Shown: piece by piece, positions 1 to 5,195 of the stretch | Layout of the letters: every line of letters starts with the position of its first letter | How positions within the stretch are numbered: the first letter of the stretch is position 1 | Origin: an uncultured Clostridia bacterium | GTDB taxonomy: Bacteria; Bacillota; Clostridia; Oscillospirales; Acutalibacteraceae | DNA: 5,195 bases | Reading direction: 5' to 3' | Assembly: GCA_905236975.1 (NCBI GenBank) | Contig: CAJOQU010000147.1 | Coordinates: 1-5,195 of the forward strand | Translations under genes and position numbers: made by a program | Notes under the pieces: generated by a model | What the model was told of the DNA's origin: nothing | Database searches by the model: none | Seen by the model: the letters and a program-made list of their open reading frames with translations, nothing else

Positions 1-94
1 AAAACATGCCGATATCATCTCCATCCGCCGCTATTGGAGATTTCATGATCTATTTGTGCTGATCGCTTTAGCGGCAGAATGGAGATTGCTATGA
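1..94 (+). CDS. 3' end of an unidentified upstream gene (partial)
   Basis: An open frame read from base 2 runs without a stop for 30 codons and ends with TGA at 92-94. Its last residues include ISIRRYWRFHDLF and end in AAEWRLL. The stop overlaps the ATG of the next gene as ATGA (91-94), the commonest arrangement for translationally coupled genes, and the same overlap type recurs downstream. The other two + frames stop earlier, at 46-48 and 60-62, without such a junction. The segment is too short to assign a family: it shows only a basic/aromatic stretch followed by a hydrophobic helix-like tail. The start lies left of the window. The call rests on frame openness and the overlap, so it is likely but not certain. 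Confidence 0.55.
   Translation, partial: KHADIISIRRYWRFHDLFVLIALAAEWRLL
81..84 (+). promoter_or_regulatory. Ribosome binding site setting the VanZ-like gene start
   Basis: GGAG at 81-84 lies 6 bases before the ATG at 91. An in-frame ATG at 79 overlaps this motif and has no purine-rich site of its own at the right distance. The 91 start is therefore preferred, and it also gives the ATGA overlap with the upstream frame. Confidence 0.7.
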
Positions 95-582
95 AAACTT
101 TTCGCGTGTGTGTAGGGATCTTACTTGCTCTTTGGGTAGCTTTTATTTTCAACATGTCAGCCCAGAACGCGGCGGTGTCCAGTGCGACCAGCGGCCATGT
201 GATCACGTTTATCTTAAAGTTATTTGTTCGGGATTTTTCTTCCATGCCAAAGGAAGATCAGGCTTTGCTGGTTGAATCTTCGCAGTTTATTGCAAGAAAA
301 GCAGCGCATTTTACCATTTACGGCGTATTAGGAGCTTTGGCATTTTTAAACATGGTCAGCTATACAGGCCTTTTATATAAGGTGCGTATGGCCGCCGGCG
401 CCGCATTTTGCCTGCTTTATGCCATCAGTGATGAGCTGCACCAGTTATTCATTGAGGGCAGGAGCGGTGAAATACGGGATGTTCTTATTGATTTTTCAGG
501 CGCGTTGCTTGGCATTTTGTTTTGTGCGGCGGTGGTCCGGCTGTTGAAACCCTTATATCGAAAGGTGAAATTCCATGAATAA
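91..582 (+). CDS. VanZ-family membrane protein
   Basis: This is a small integral membrane protein of 163 residues, a normal size for the VanZ-like family. The conserved polar pattern of that family is intact. FIARKAAHFTIYGVLG is at about residues 67-81 (R69, K70, H73, Y77), YAISDELHQLF at 110-120, and R124-G126 leads into D130 and D134 of the DVLIDFSGALLG block. Membrane segments are likely at about 4-22, 72-90, 96-112 and 132-152, with a soluble loop between the first two. VanZ of Enterococcus gives low-level teicoplanin resistance, but most homologues have no proven role, so a resistance function should not be assumed. The gene starts inside the stop of the upstream frame and its own stop lies 8 bases inside the next gene, which suggests co-translation with an AI-2E-type exporter. 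The family call is firm and the function is unknown. Confidence 0.9.
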   Translation: MKTFRVCVGILLALWVAFIFNMSAQNAAVSSATSGHVITFILKLFVRDFSSMPKEDQALLVESSQFIARKAAHFTIYGVLGALAFLNMVSYTGLLYKVRMAAGAAFCLLYAISDELHQLFIEGRSGEIRDVLIDFSGALLGILFCAAVVRLLKPLYRKVKFHE

Positions 583-1819
583 TAAATCAAAATTTCCAAA
601 ACAGAATGTTTATTGGGGCGTGACGGCTTTTTTGGTGGTAGCGGCCTGTATGTTGTTCTTCTTTTTACTTTTTCGATTGCACGGAATTTTAGAATATCTT
701 GCTAAATTTTTGGGGGTGCTCCAACCGGTCATCATCGGACTGGTTATCGCCTACCTGGTAAATCCCATGGTGGATGGTATTGACAATCGCTTGATGCAAT
801 GGATCGAAAAGCACGGAAAACATAAAAAATTTGCCCAAAAAGCTGCCAACGCCGTCAGTGTGTTTGGCGCGTTGCTTTGCTTTTTACTGATCTTGTTTTT
901 GCTGATTTATATGGTGGTACCTCAGTTTTTAGAGAGCATTACATCACTGGTCAAAACCGTTCCCGATCAGTTGGATGCTTTTGTTGCGACCATCAATAAT
1001 GAACTGAAGAAAAACAGCGATCTGCAGAAAATCGTCATGTCGATTTATGAGAGTGGTAAACATTGGCTTCAAACCGATCTGACTCGTTATGTGACCTCGA
1101 TGGCCTCATATTTTGCTTCCGGTGTATGGAGCGTAGTCAGTTTTTTGAAAAATTTTGCACTTGGTTTTATTTTTGCACTTTATATTTTGTTTAATAAAAA
1201 GACGCTTATGCGCCAGTTTCGCAAGCTGATGTTTGCGATCATGAATAAACAGTTGGTTGCACGAATCGTACATACCGGGCGACGCGCCAACAAAATTTTC
1301 AGTGGATTTATTTACGGAAAACTGCTGGATTCCCTTATCATCGGTGTGCTTTGCTTTATCGGGGTCACAATCTTGAATATGCCGTATACCATGTTGGTGG
1401 CTGTCATTATTGGGGTGACGAACGTGATCCCGGTATTCGGACCCTACATTGGTGCGGTGCCCTGTACGGCTTTGATCCTGCTTTATGACCCAATAAAGGG
1501 GTTGTATTTCATCATTTTTATCATTCTGCTTCAAGCGTTGGACGGAAATTTGATCGGCCCCAAAATTTTGGGCAATTCTACCGGGCTTTCGGCTTTTTGG
1601 GTGGTGTTTGCCATTTTGGTTGGCGGCGGCTTGTTCGGCGTTTTAGGTATGTTGATCGGCGTACCGGTGTTTGCGGTCATTTATTACCTGGCCTCCACAT
1701 TGGTCAACCACTGGATTCGCAAAAAGAAACTACCTGTGCAGAGTGATTTTTACGATGAACAATCGGTTGATCGAATCTGTTCGCCACAGCCAACAGCGGA
1801 GAAGGGGGAACAAGTGTGA
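575..1819 (+). CDS. AI-2E family transporter (PF01594 type)
   Basis: This 414-residue polytopic membrane protein is slightly longer than the typical 340-400 residues of the family. It has hydrophobic segments near residues 12-33, 44-64, 93-115, about 183-206, 250-304 (several), 308-322 and 338-374. A soluble, partly amphipathic stretch at about 116-180 is typical of the family. The family signatures are clear: TNVIPVFGPYIGAVP at 282-296, LDGNLIGPKILGNSTGL at 322-338 and GVLGMLIGVPVFAV at 355-368. Known members include E. coli TqsA (AI-2 export), YdiK and Na+/H+ antiporter-like proteins, so the substrate cannot be read from sequence. The ATG at 575 is preceded by AAAGGTG (561-567) with 7 bases between, and overlaps the VanZ-like gene by 8 bases. 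The last 35 residues form a hydrophilic cytoplasmic tail rich in charged residues, poorly conserved in the family, which ends in the GTGA overlap with the next gene. Confidence 0.93.
   Translation: MNNKSKFPKQNVYWGVTAFLVVAACMLFFFLLFRLHGILEYLAKFLGVLQPVIIGLVIAYLVNPMVDGIDNRLMQWIEKHGKHKKFAQKAANAVSVFGALLCFLLILFLLIYMVVPQFLESITSLVKTVPDQLDAFVATINNELKKNSDLQKIVMSIYESGKHWLQTDLTRYVTSMASYFASGVWSVVSFLKNFALGFIFALYILFNKKTLMRQFRKLMFAIMNKQLVARIVHTGRRANKIFSGFIYGKLLDSLIIGVLCFIGVTILNMPYTMLVAVIIGVTNVIPVFGPYIGAVPCTALILLYDPIKGLYFIIFIILLQALDGNLIGPKILGNSTGLSAFWVVFAILVGGGLFGVLGMLIGVPVFAVIYYLASTLVNHWIRKKKLPVQSDFYDEQSVDRICSPQPTAEKGEQV
1802..1808 (+). promoter_or_regulatory. Ribosome binding site supporting a GTG start
   Basis: AAGGGGG at 1802-1808 lies 7 bases before the GTG at 1816. 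It supports GTG as the start of the coiled-coil protein. The next in-frame ATG is codon 23 and would remove the beginning of the helical region. The site lies inside the end of the AI-2E-type gene. Confidence 0.65.
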
Positions 1820-2298
1820 GAAAGAAACAATTACTCCGGCAGAATACCGCGCTCTTTGAACAGGCGACCGCTTCCGAGCTTATGTGTAAAGATTTGGAAA
1901 AAAAGCTCGCTGAGCGCGATGCTCAAATCGAAGCACTCAAGGAGCAGATTGCGCTTTTGAACGCAAAAACAGTCCCCACACCGTTTGAAACCTTAAAAAA
2001 ACGGGTGGAGACGACCGCCACACTCCCAAGCGAAGTAACCATGGGCGCTAAGGTGATTGGGAAAACCGTGGTAGAGGCCGCAAAATGCTGTAATGCTTTA
2101 ACAGCCGATCCCGATTCCGCCGATCAAAACGTGAAAGAACTTGTCAATCTTATCTTGGGCAGAACCGAGGTGGCCAAGGCTGAAATTTTAAAACTGGTCT
2201 CGGCCGACCTGCCGTATGACGAAAAGTGCCGCCAAATGGAACAGCAGTTTTCAGACGCGAAGGATTATTTTGCAAGCATGATGGCGCAAAAAATATAG
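1816..2298 (+). CDS. Uncharacterised coiled-coil protein, 160 aa
   Basis: I do not recognise a named family. The protein starts at GTG, overlapping the stop of the transporter gene by 4 bases (GTGA), with a good ribosome binding site. Residues 22-52 read as a charged coiled coil, for example LEKKLAERDAQIEALKEQ at about 27-44 with leucine/isoleucine at heptad-like spacing. A short proline-containing linker (VPTPF, 53-57) separates this from a second, mostly helical part (58-160) that contains a Cys-Cys pair (91-92) and a third Cys at 138. There is no signal peptide and no membrane segment, so it is probably cytoplasmic. Its position suggests a partner or regulator of the exporter, or simply a co-expressed gene. 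Codon use resembles its neighbours, and the tight overlap makes it very likely a real gene. Confidence 0.8.
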   Translation: MRKKQLLRQNTALFEQATASELMCKDLEKKLAERDAQIEALKEQIALLNAKTVPTPFETLKKRVETTATLPSEVTMGAKVIGKTVVEAAKCCNALTADPDSADQNVKELVNLILGRTEVAKAEILKLVSADLPYDEKCRQMEQQFSDAKDYFASMMAQKI

Positions 2299-2381
2299 TT
2301 TTCAATTGATGCGGATTTCGAGCGTTGAATCTGCCCGATATGGCTATGCCATACATCTTATTTTGACAGGAAGGAACCGAT
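2299..2381 (+). promoter_or_regulatory. Intergenic leader with two potential hairpins
   Basis: This 83-base gap is the only sizeable non-coding break between the + strand genes. It can form two small stem-loops. GCGGATTT (2311-2318) pairs with GAATCTGC (2327-2334) with two G-T pairs, and TATGGC (2339-2344) pairs perfectly with GCCATA (2348-2353) around a 3-base loop. The sequence after the second hairpin (CATCTTATTTTG) is only weakly T-rich, so it is at best a poor terminator. A TTGAAT at 2325-2330 could be a -35 box, but I see no good -10 box at the right spacing. The gap ends in the AGGAAGGA ribosome binding site of the flavin reductase gene (2368-2375). Confidence 0.3.
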
Positions 2382-2876
2382 ATGTGGAAAGAGATCGAAG
2401 CCAAACAAATTGAGGATAATTTCATTAAAACGATTGCCGATGAATGGATGCTGATTGCGGCGGGCGACCGTGACGGCTATAATATGATGACGGCTTCTTG
2501 GGGCTTTGCAGGTGAAATTTGGGGTCATGATTCGGTGCTGGTCGTGATTCGTCCACAGCGTTACACCATGAAGTTTGTGGAGGAAAACGACTATTTCACT
2601 TTAAGCTTTTACGGGGAGAACAAGGCGATCCACAAGGTTTGCGGCAATCTTTCCGGCCGGGATGTTGATAAAACCGCCTTGACCGGATTGACTCCGGTTT
2701 TTCAGGATGATACGGTCTTTTTTGAGCAGGCGCGTCTGGTTTTGATTTGCAAAAAGCAGTATGTGCAAACCATGCAAAAGGACTGTTTTACCGATACGGC
2801 GCCGCTGGCATGCTATGAAGACGATTTTCATAAAATGGTCTTTGGAAAAATAGAAAAGGTACTGGTAAAGGAGTAA
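2382..2876 (+). CDS. Flavin reductase-like FMN-binding split-barrel protein
   Basis: This 164-residue protein matches the small flavin reductase-like/flavoredoxin family. Recognisable features are the NMMTASWG block at residues 34-41, RPQRYT at 57-62, where family members contact the flavin phosphate, and the FTLSFYG strand at 72-78. The C-terminal DFHKMVFGKIEKVLV strand lies at about 148-162. Family members bind FMN non-covalently and reduce flavin with NAD(P)H or carry electrons; the true electron partner is not evident here. There is no signal peptide or membrane segment, so it is cytoplasmic. The start at 2382 is supported by AGGAAGGA at 2368-2375, 6 bases upstream. It ends 6 bases before the esterase gene, so the two are probably co-transcribed. 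The family call is firm and the specific role is unknown. Confidence 0.88.
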   Translation: MWKEIEAKQIEDNFIKTIADEWMLIAAGDRDGYNMMTASWGFAGEIWGHDSVLVVIRPQRYTMKFVEENDYFTLSFYGENKAIHKVCGNLSGRDVDKTALTGLTPVFQDDTVFFEQARLVLICKKQYVQTMQKDCFTDTAPLACYEDDFHKMVFGKIEKVLVKE

Positions 2877-2882
2877 GAAAAA

Positions 2883-3722
2883 ATGCAGCATGAACGAATT
2901 CATTTGAAGGATCATTTTCCTTTTTTAGGCGAGGATGGCCGTGATCCGGTTTTAGCGGCTTATTTGCCCTATAACATGGTTGAAATGAAGCGGGAAAATC
3001 AAAAGCGTCCCTGTGTGATTATTTGCCCGGGCGGGGGATATGTCTTTTGTTCCGAACGTGAGGCGGAACCGATCGCTCTGCGGTTTATACCGGAAGGGTT
3101 TAATGTATTTATCTTATACTATTCGGTTGCCCCGCACCGCTTTCCGGCGCAAATCAGGGAAGTCGCAGCCGTGATGGAATTGATTTATCAAAACGCGGAT
3201 CAATGGAACTGCAATACCTCTAAAATTGCCGTTTTGGGCTTTTCAGCCGGAGGGCATTTGGCGGCGCATTATTCCACTTCTTTTGACTGCCCGGAGGTGC
3301 GCGAGGTATTTCCTGACAGTAAATCGGTGAACGCCTCGGTGCTTTGTTACCCGGTGATCACCGCTGATCCGGCTTACGCGCATCTTGGCAGTTTCAATGC
3401 ATTACTTGGTGTAACGGATCGAACAAAGGAACAAATCGATCGCTTTTCCTGCGACCGTAATGTGCGGCCTACCACCCCGCCTGCTTTTCTTTGGCACACG
3501 GCGGAGGATACCTGCGTACCTGTTGCCAACACTTTGCTGTATGCCAAAGCGCTGGCTGATAAAAAAGTGCCCTTTGAGGTGCATATCTATCCCTATGGTG
3601 CGCACGGTCTTGCAACTTGTGACGAAGAAACGAAAGATGACGTCACCCCCGCTGTGACTCACGCCGCCGCATGGTTGCCTGCAGTGATGAAATGGTTGAA
3701 AATCATGGGATTTCATCTTTAA
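2883..3722 (+). CDS. Alpha/beta hydrolase, esterase (BD-FAE / acetyl esterase-like)
   Basis: This 279-residue serine hydrolase has the complete expected active site. The oxyanion-hole loop is ICPGGGYVF at about 47-55, the nucleophile Ser121 lies in GFSAGGHLA, Asp209 is in HTAEDTCVP and His241 is in YPYGAHGLA. The PGGGY loop in place of HGGG, followed by the SEREAEPIALRF helix (58-68), is typical of the BD-FAE/acetyl-xylan-esterase-like group common in gut anaerobes. These enzymes remove acetyl or similar acyl groups from sugars or small molecules. There is no signal peptide, so it would act inside the cell, for example on imported acetylated oligosaccharides, but no sugar-use genes are nearby to support this. 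AAAGGAG at 2867-2873 overlaps the previous gene's end and lies 9 bases before the ATG. It is the last + strand gene, followed by a terminator. Confidence 0.9.
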   Translation: MQHERIHLKDHFPFLGEDGRDPVLAAYLPYNMVEMKRENQKRPCVIICPGGGYVFCSEREAEPIALRFIPEGFNVFILYYSVAPHRFPAQIREVAAVMELIYQNADQWNCNTSKIAVLGFSAGGHLAAHYSTSFDCPEVREVFPDSKSVNASVLCYPVITADPAYAHLGSFNALLGVTDRTKEQIDRFSCDRNVRPTTPPAFLWHTAEDTCVPVANTLLYAKALADKKVPFEVHIYPYGAHGLATCDEETKDDVTPAVTHAAAWLPAVMKWLKIMGFHL

Positions 3723-3752
3723 AAATTATAACAAGTAGGATGTAAAAAAGCA

Positions 3753-3781
3753 AAAGGACGCGCCGTAACAGCACGTCCTTT
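3753..3781. terminator. Bidirectional intrinsic terminator between convergent genes
   Basis: AAAGGACG (3753-3760) pairs perfectly with CGTCCTTT (3774-3781) around a 13-base loop, in which two further G-C pairs can form past one mismatch. On the + strand the stem runs into TTTATTTGTTAT. On the - strand it is followed by the complement of TGTAAAAAAGCAAAA, which is T-rich. It sits 30 bases past the esterase stop and 15 bases past the 3' end of the racemase-like gene, so it can end transcription from both sides. Confidence 0.85.
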
Positions 3782-3796
3782 ATTTGTTATAGGAGC

Positions 3797-4570
3797 TCAA
3801 AGCGTTTTTGTATCGATCTTTTTGACGGTGCCCGTCAAAGAATAGTTGTCTTCTTGCAAAACCGTAACGGTAAGGGTACCGCCGGGTTGTCGCAAAGAAG
3901 CGGATAAAGGCGGCTTTGCACAGTGGGTGAGATACGCTCCCACCGCTGTAGTGCCGCTGGCACAGGAATTTTCCCAACATAAGGTATCCGCCGCAGGCAC
4001 ATAAACCAAAGGGGTTAAGGCGCTGTGCAGGTCGTCAAAAAACATCATACCAATCGCCGAAGCATCCAAAGCGCGGCACCAAATCGGTGCAAGTGCTTCT
4101 GCCTTTGCCGGTTCAAATTTTTGCTTTACAATGACATGAGCGATGCCATCAAACCGTACAACCGGCAAATTCCCGCAGTCAGGCAGAAATTCTTCCTTTA
4201 CCGAAAGGGGAGAGGGCATGGACACGGTTGCGCAGTAGCTTTGATCGGCGTTTTGCTCAACGGCGACCGAAACAGGACCGTCCGCACCCGAGGCGGTGAC
4301 GGCAATATTACCTATGGAAATGCCGTGACGCAGGGCGTAAAACACCGCTGTGCTCATGGTGGCGTTTCCACAAAATTCACCGCCTGCCATGCGCAAGGCG
4401 ATGCCGTCCGGATTGGGAAAGGACAAAAAACCGACCTGTTCGCAGAGCGGTTCGGCTTGCATAATGGCTTTGGCGACATGCGGCTGATCCGGTATAGCGA
4501 CCGGCGTTTCCACCAAAGCGGTGATATTGCCGGTGGGATCGAAAAGGGTATAGGTGATGTACTGTGTCAT
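3797..4570 (-). CDS. Diaminopimelate-epimerase-fold protein, probable two-cysteine amino acid racemase
   Basis: This 257-residue protein belongs to the DapF/PhzF/proline-racemase fold superfamily. It has two half-domains, each with a cysteine in the expected place: Cys67 in GGEFCGNATMSTA (63-75) and Cys203 in WENSCASGTTAVGAYL (199-214). The terminal QPGGTLTV (228-235) also matches the DapF-type closing strand. In racemases of this fold the two cysteines act as opposing general acid and base with no cofactor. PhzF isomerases lack this pair, so a PhzF-style function is unlikely. The RGxGET substrate-binding motif of true DapF before the second cysteine is absent, arguing against meso-diaminopimelate synthesis. 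The fold also includes histidine racemases and CntK, so a polar amino acid is a reasonable guess. The ATG overlaps the ABC ATPase stop as ATGA (4567-4570). I see no strong ribosome binding site, so translation probably depends on coupling. It is cytoplasmic. Confidence 0.85.
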   Translation of the reverse strand: MTQYITYTLFDPTGNITALVETPVAIPDQPHVAKAIMQAEPLCEQVGFLSFPNPDGIALRMAGGEFCGNATMSTAVFYALRHGISIGNIAVTASGADGPVSVAVEQNADQSYCATVSMPSPLSVKEEFLPDCGNLPVVRFDGIAHVIVKQKFEPAKAEALAPIWCRALDASAIGMMFFDDLHSALTPLVYVPAADTLCWENSCASGTTAVGAYLTHCAKPPLSASLRQPGGTLTVTVLQEDNYSLTGTVKKIDTKTL

Positions 4571-5195
4571 TGTTGGTAATTTTTCAGGAACTGGCGCGTC
4601 CGTTCTTCCTTGGGGTTGCCAAAAACTTGTTCAGGATCGCCCTGTTCTACGATCACGCCGCCATCCATAAATACTACGCGGTTACTGACCGCACGGGCAA
4701 ACGGCATTTCATGTGTGACGACCACCATGGTCATTTTTTCGTCGGCTAATTGACGAATGACCTTCAAGACTTCACCGGTCAATTCGGGATCCAAGGCGCT
4801 GGTCGGTTCGTCAAAAAACAGGATTTCCGGCTTTAACGCCAATGCGCGCGCAATGGCGACACGCTGCTGCTGCCCACCTGAAAGCTGGCAGGGGTAGGCG
4901 TCCGCCCGGGTGTCTAAATTCATTTTCTTTAATAATTCCATGGCCTCTTTTTCCACTTCGGCCTTGGGGCGCTTTTGCACATGAAGCGGCGCGTCCATTA
5001 CATTTTTCAGAACCGAAAAATGCGGGAACAGGTTGAATTGTTGAAATACCAGTCCAAAGGTTTGCTTTATGCGCCGCAGCTCCGACGATCCCACATAGGC
5101 GGCTTTTCCCTCGGCGTTGGTGGTTACGGCAGGCTCGCCCATATAGCGAATTTCGCCTTTATCTATGTACTCCAAAAAGGTGGCGCAGCGCAAAA
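4567..5195 (-). CDS. Polar amino acid ABC transporter ATP-binding protein (partial, N-terminus off window)
   Basis: This is the C-terminal 209 or so residues of a GlnQ/HisP-type ATPase that energises uptake of a polar amino acid through a membrane permease. Numbering from the Leu encoded at 5193-5191, the Q-loop is VFQQFNLFPH at 49-58, the ABC signature LSGGQQQRVAIARAL at 104-118, Walker B ILFFDEP at 124-130, the D-loop SALD at 132-135 and the H-loop His161 in VVTHEM. The window begins at LRCATFLE, which in this family directly follows Walker A, so about 45-50 residues including GxGKST lie to the right. The stretch before the Q-loop is about 10 residues longer than in GlnQ and similar in length to HisP, and GDPEQVFGNP near the end also recalls HisP. 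The substrate cannot be fixed from the ATPase alone. The permease and binding-protein genes are presumably upstream, off the window. Confidence 0.93.
   Translation of the reverse strand, partial: LRCATFLEYIDKGEIRYMGEPAVTTNAEGKAAYVGSSELRRIKQTFGLVFQQFNLFPHFSVLKNVMDAPLHVQKRPKAEVEKEAMELLKKMNLDTRADAYPCQLSGGQQQRVAIARALALKPEILFFDEPTSALDPELTGEVLKVIRQLADEKMTMVVVTHEMPFARAVSNRVVFMDGGVIVEQGDPEQVFGNPKEERTRQFLKNYQQ

Noticed and set aside
79..90. Alternative in-frame ATG start for the VanZ-like protein at 79
   Set aside because: It overlaps the GGAG site and has no ribosome binding site of its own. The ATG at 91 has good spacing and an ATGA overlap with the upstream frame.
91..582. Calling the VanZ-like gene a teicoplanin resistance gene
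   Set aside because: There are no van operon genes nearby, and most VanZ-like proteins in Clostridia have no shown link to resistance.
1106..1534. Open frame of 142 codons on the - strand
   Set aside because: It is entirely antisense to the AI-2E-type gene, in a region encoding conserved membrane segments, and its translation is low in hydrophobic order and shows no motif.
575..1819. Reading the AI-2E-type protein as evidence of AI-2 quorum sensing
   Set aside because: The family name comes from one member, many members carry other substrates, and no luxS or lsr gene is visible here.
2363..2368. Perfect TTGACA, a possible -35 box
   Set aside because: A matching -10 box would fall inside the flavin reductase gene, and the hexamer overlaps the ribosome binding site, so it is probably chance.
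2601..2915. Open frame of 104 codons on the - strand
   Set aside because: It is antisense across the flavin reductase and esterase junction, with no ribosome binding site or recognisable domain, while both + strand genes are firmly supported.
3402..3716. Open frame of 104 codons on the - strand
   Set aside because: It is antisense to the esterase region that holds the catalytic Asp and His, and its translation has no family pattern.
4025..4579. Open frame of 184 codons on the + strand
   Set aside because: It lies antisense to the well-supported racemase-like gene. Its translation is rich in His, Arg and Cys with no family pattern, as expected of a shadow frame.
5191..5193. TTG at the right edge as the start codon of the ABC ATPase
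   Set aside because: It encodes the Leu of the conserved LRC segment just after Walker A. The frame stays open to the edge and the N-terminal domain is missing, so the gene is cut by the window.
1..5195. CRISPR array, tRNA, insertion sequence or phage-like system
   Set aside because: I saw no regularly spaced repeats, cloverleaf pattern, terminal inverted repeats, transposase or integrase motifs on either strand.

Overview
The window looks like chromosomal DNA from an anaerobic Firmicute, most likely a gut-type Clostridia. The basis is moderate GC, strong purine-rich Shine-Dalgarno sites, and the kinds of proteins present: a VanZ-like protein, an AI-2E-type exporter, a small flavin reductase, a PGGGY-type esterase and a HisP-like ABC ATPase. 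This placement comes from gene content and style only. No rRNA or other phylogenetic marker is present.

The left two thirds (about 1-3722) reads on the + strand. The first 94 bases hold the 3' end of an unidentified upstream gene, whose stop overlaps the start of a VanZ-family membrane protein as ATGA. The VanZ gene overlaps an AI-2E-family transporter gene by 8 bases. That gene in turn overlaps a 160-residue coiled-coil protein of unknown function as GTGA. All three junctions overlap, so positions 1-2298 look like one translationally coupled membrane-protein operon. After an 83-base gap holding two small potential hairpins, a flavin reductase-like gene and an alpha/beta hydrolase (esterase) gene follow, only 6 bases apart.

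A hairpin at 3753-3781 has T-rich tails on both strands and separates this block from two genes on the - strand. These are the 3' part of a polar amino acid ABC transporter ATPase, cut by the right edge, and a diaminopimelate-epimerase-fold protein that overlaps it as ATGA. The latter carries two conserved cysteines typical of cofactor-independent racemases/epimerases. The most interesting point in the window is that a two-cysteine racemase-like enzyme, which lacks the DapF substrate-binding motif, is coupled to a HisP-like uptake ATPase. This suggests uptake of an amino acid linked to its racemisation.

I see no tRNA, rRNA, CRISPR array, insertion sequence, phage gene or integration site. Most of the window is ordinary housekeeping or accessory metabolism, and I found no convincing new multi-gene defence or mobile system.
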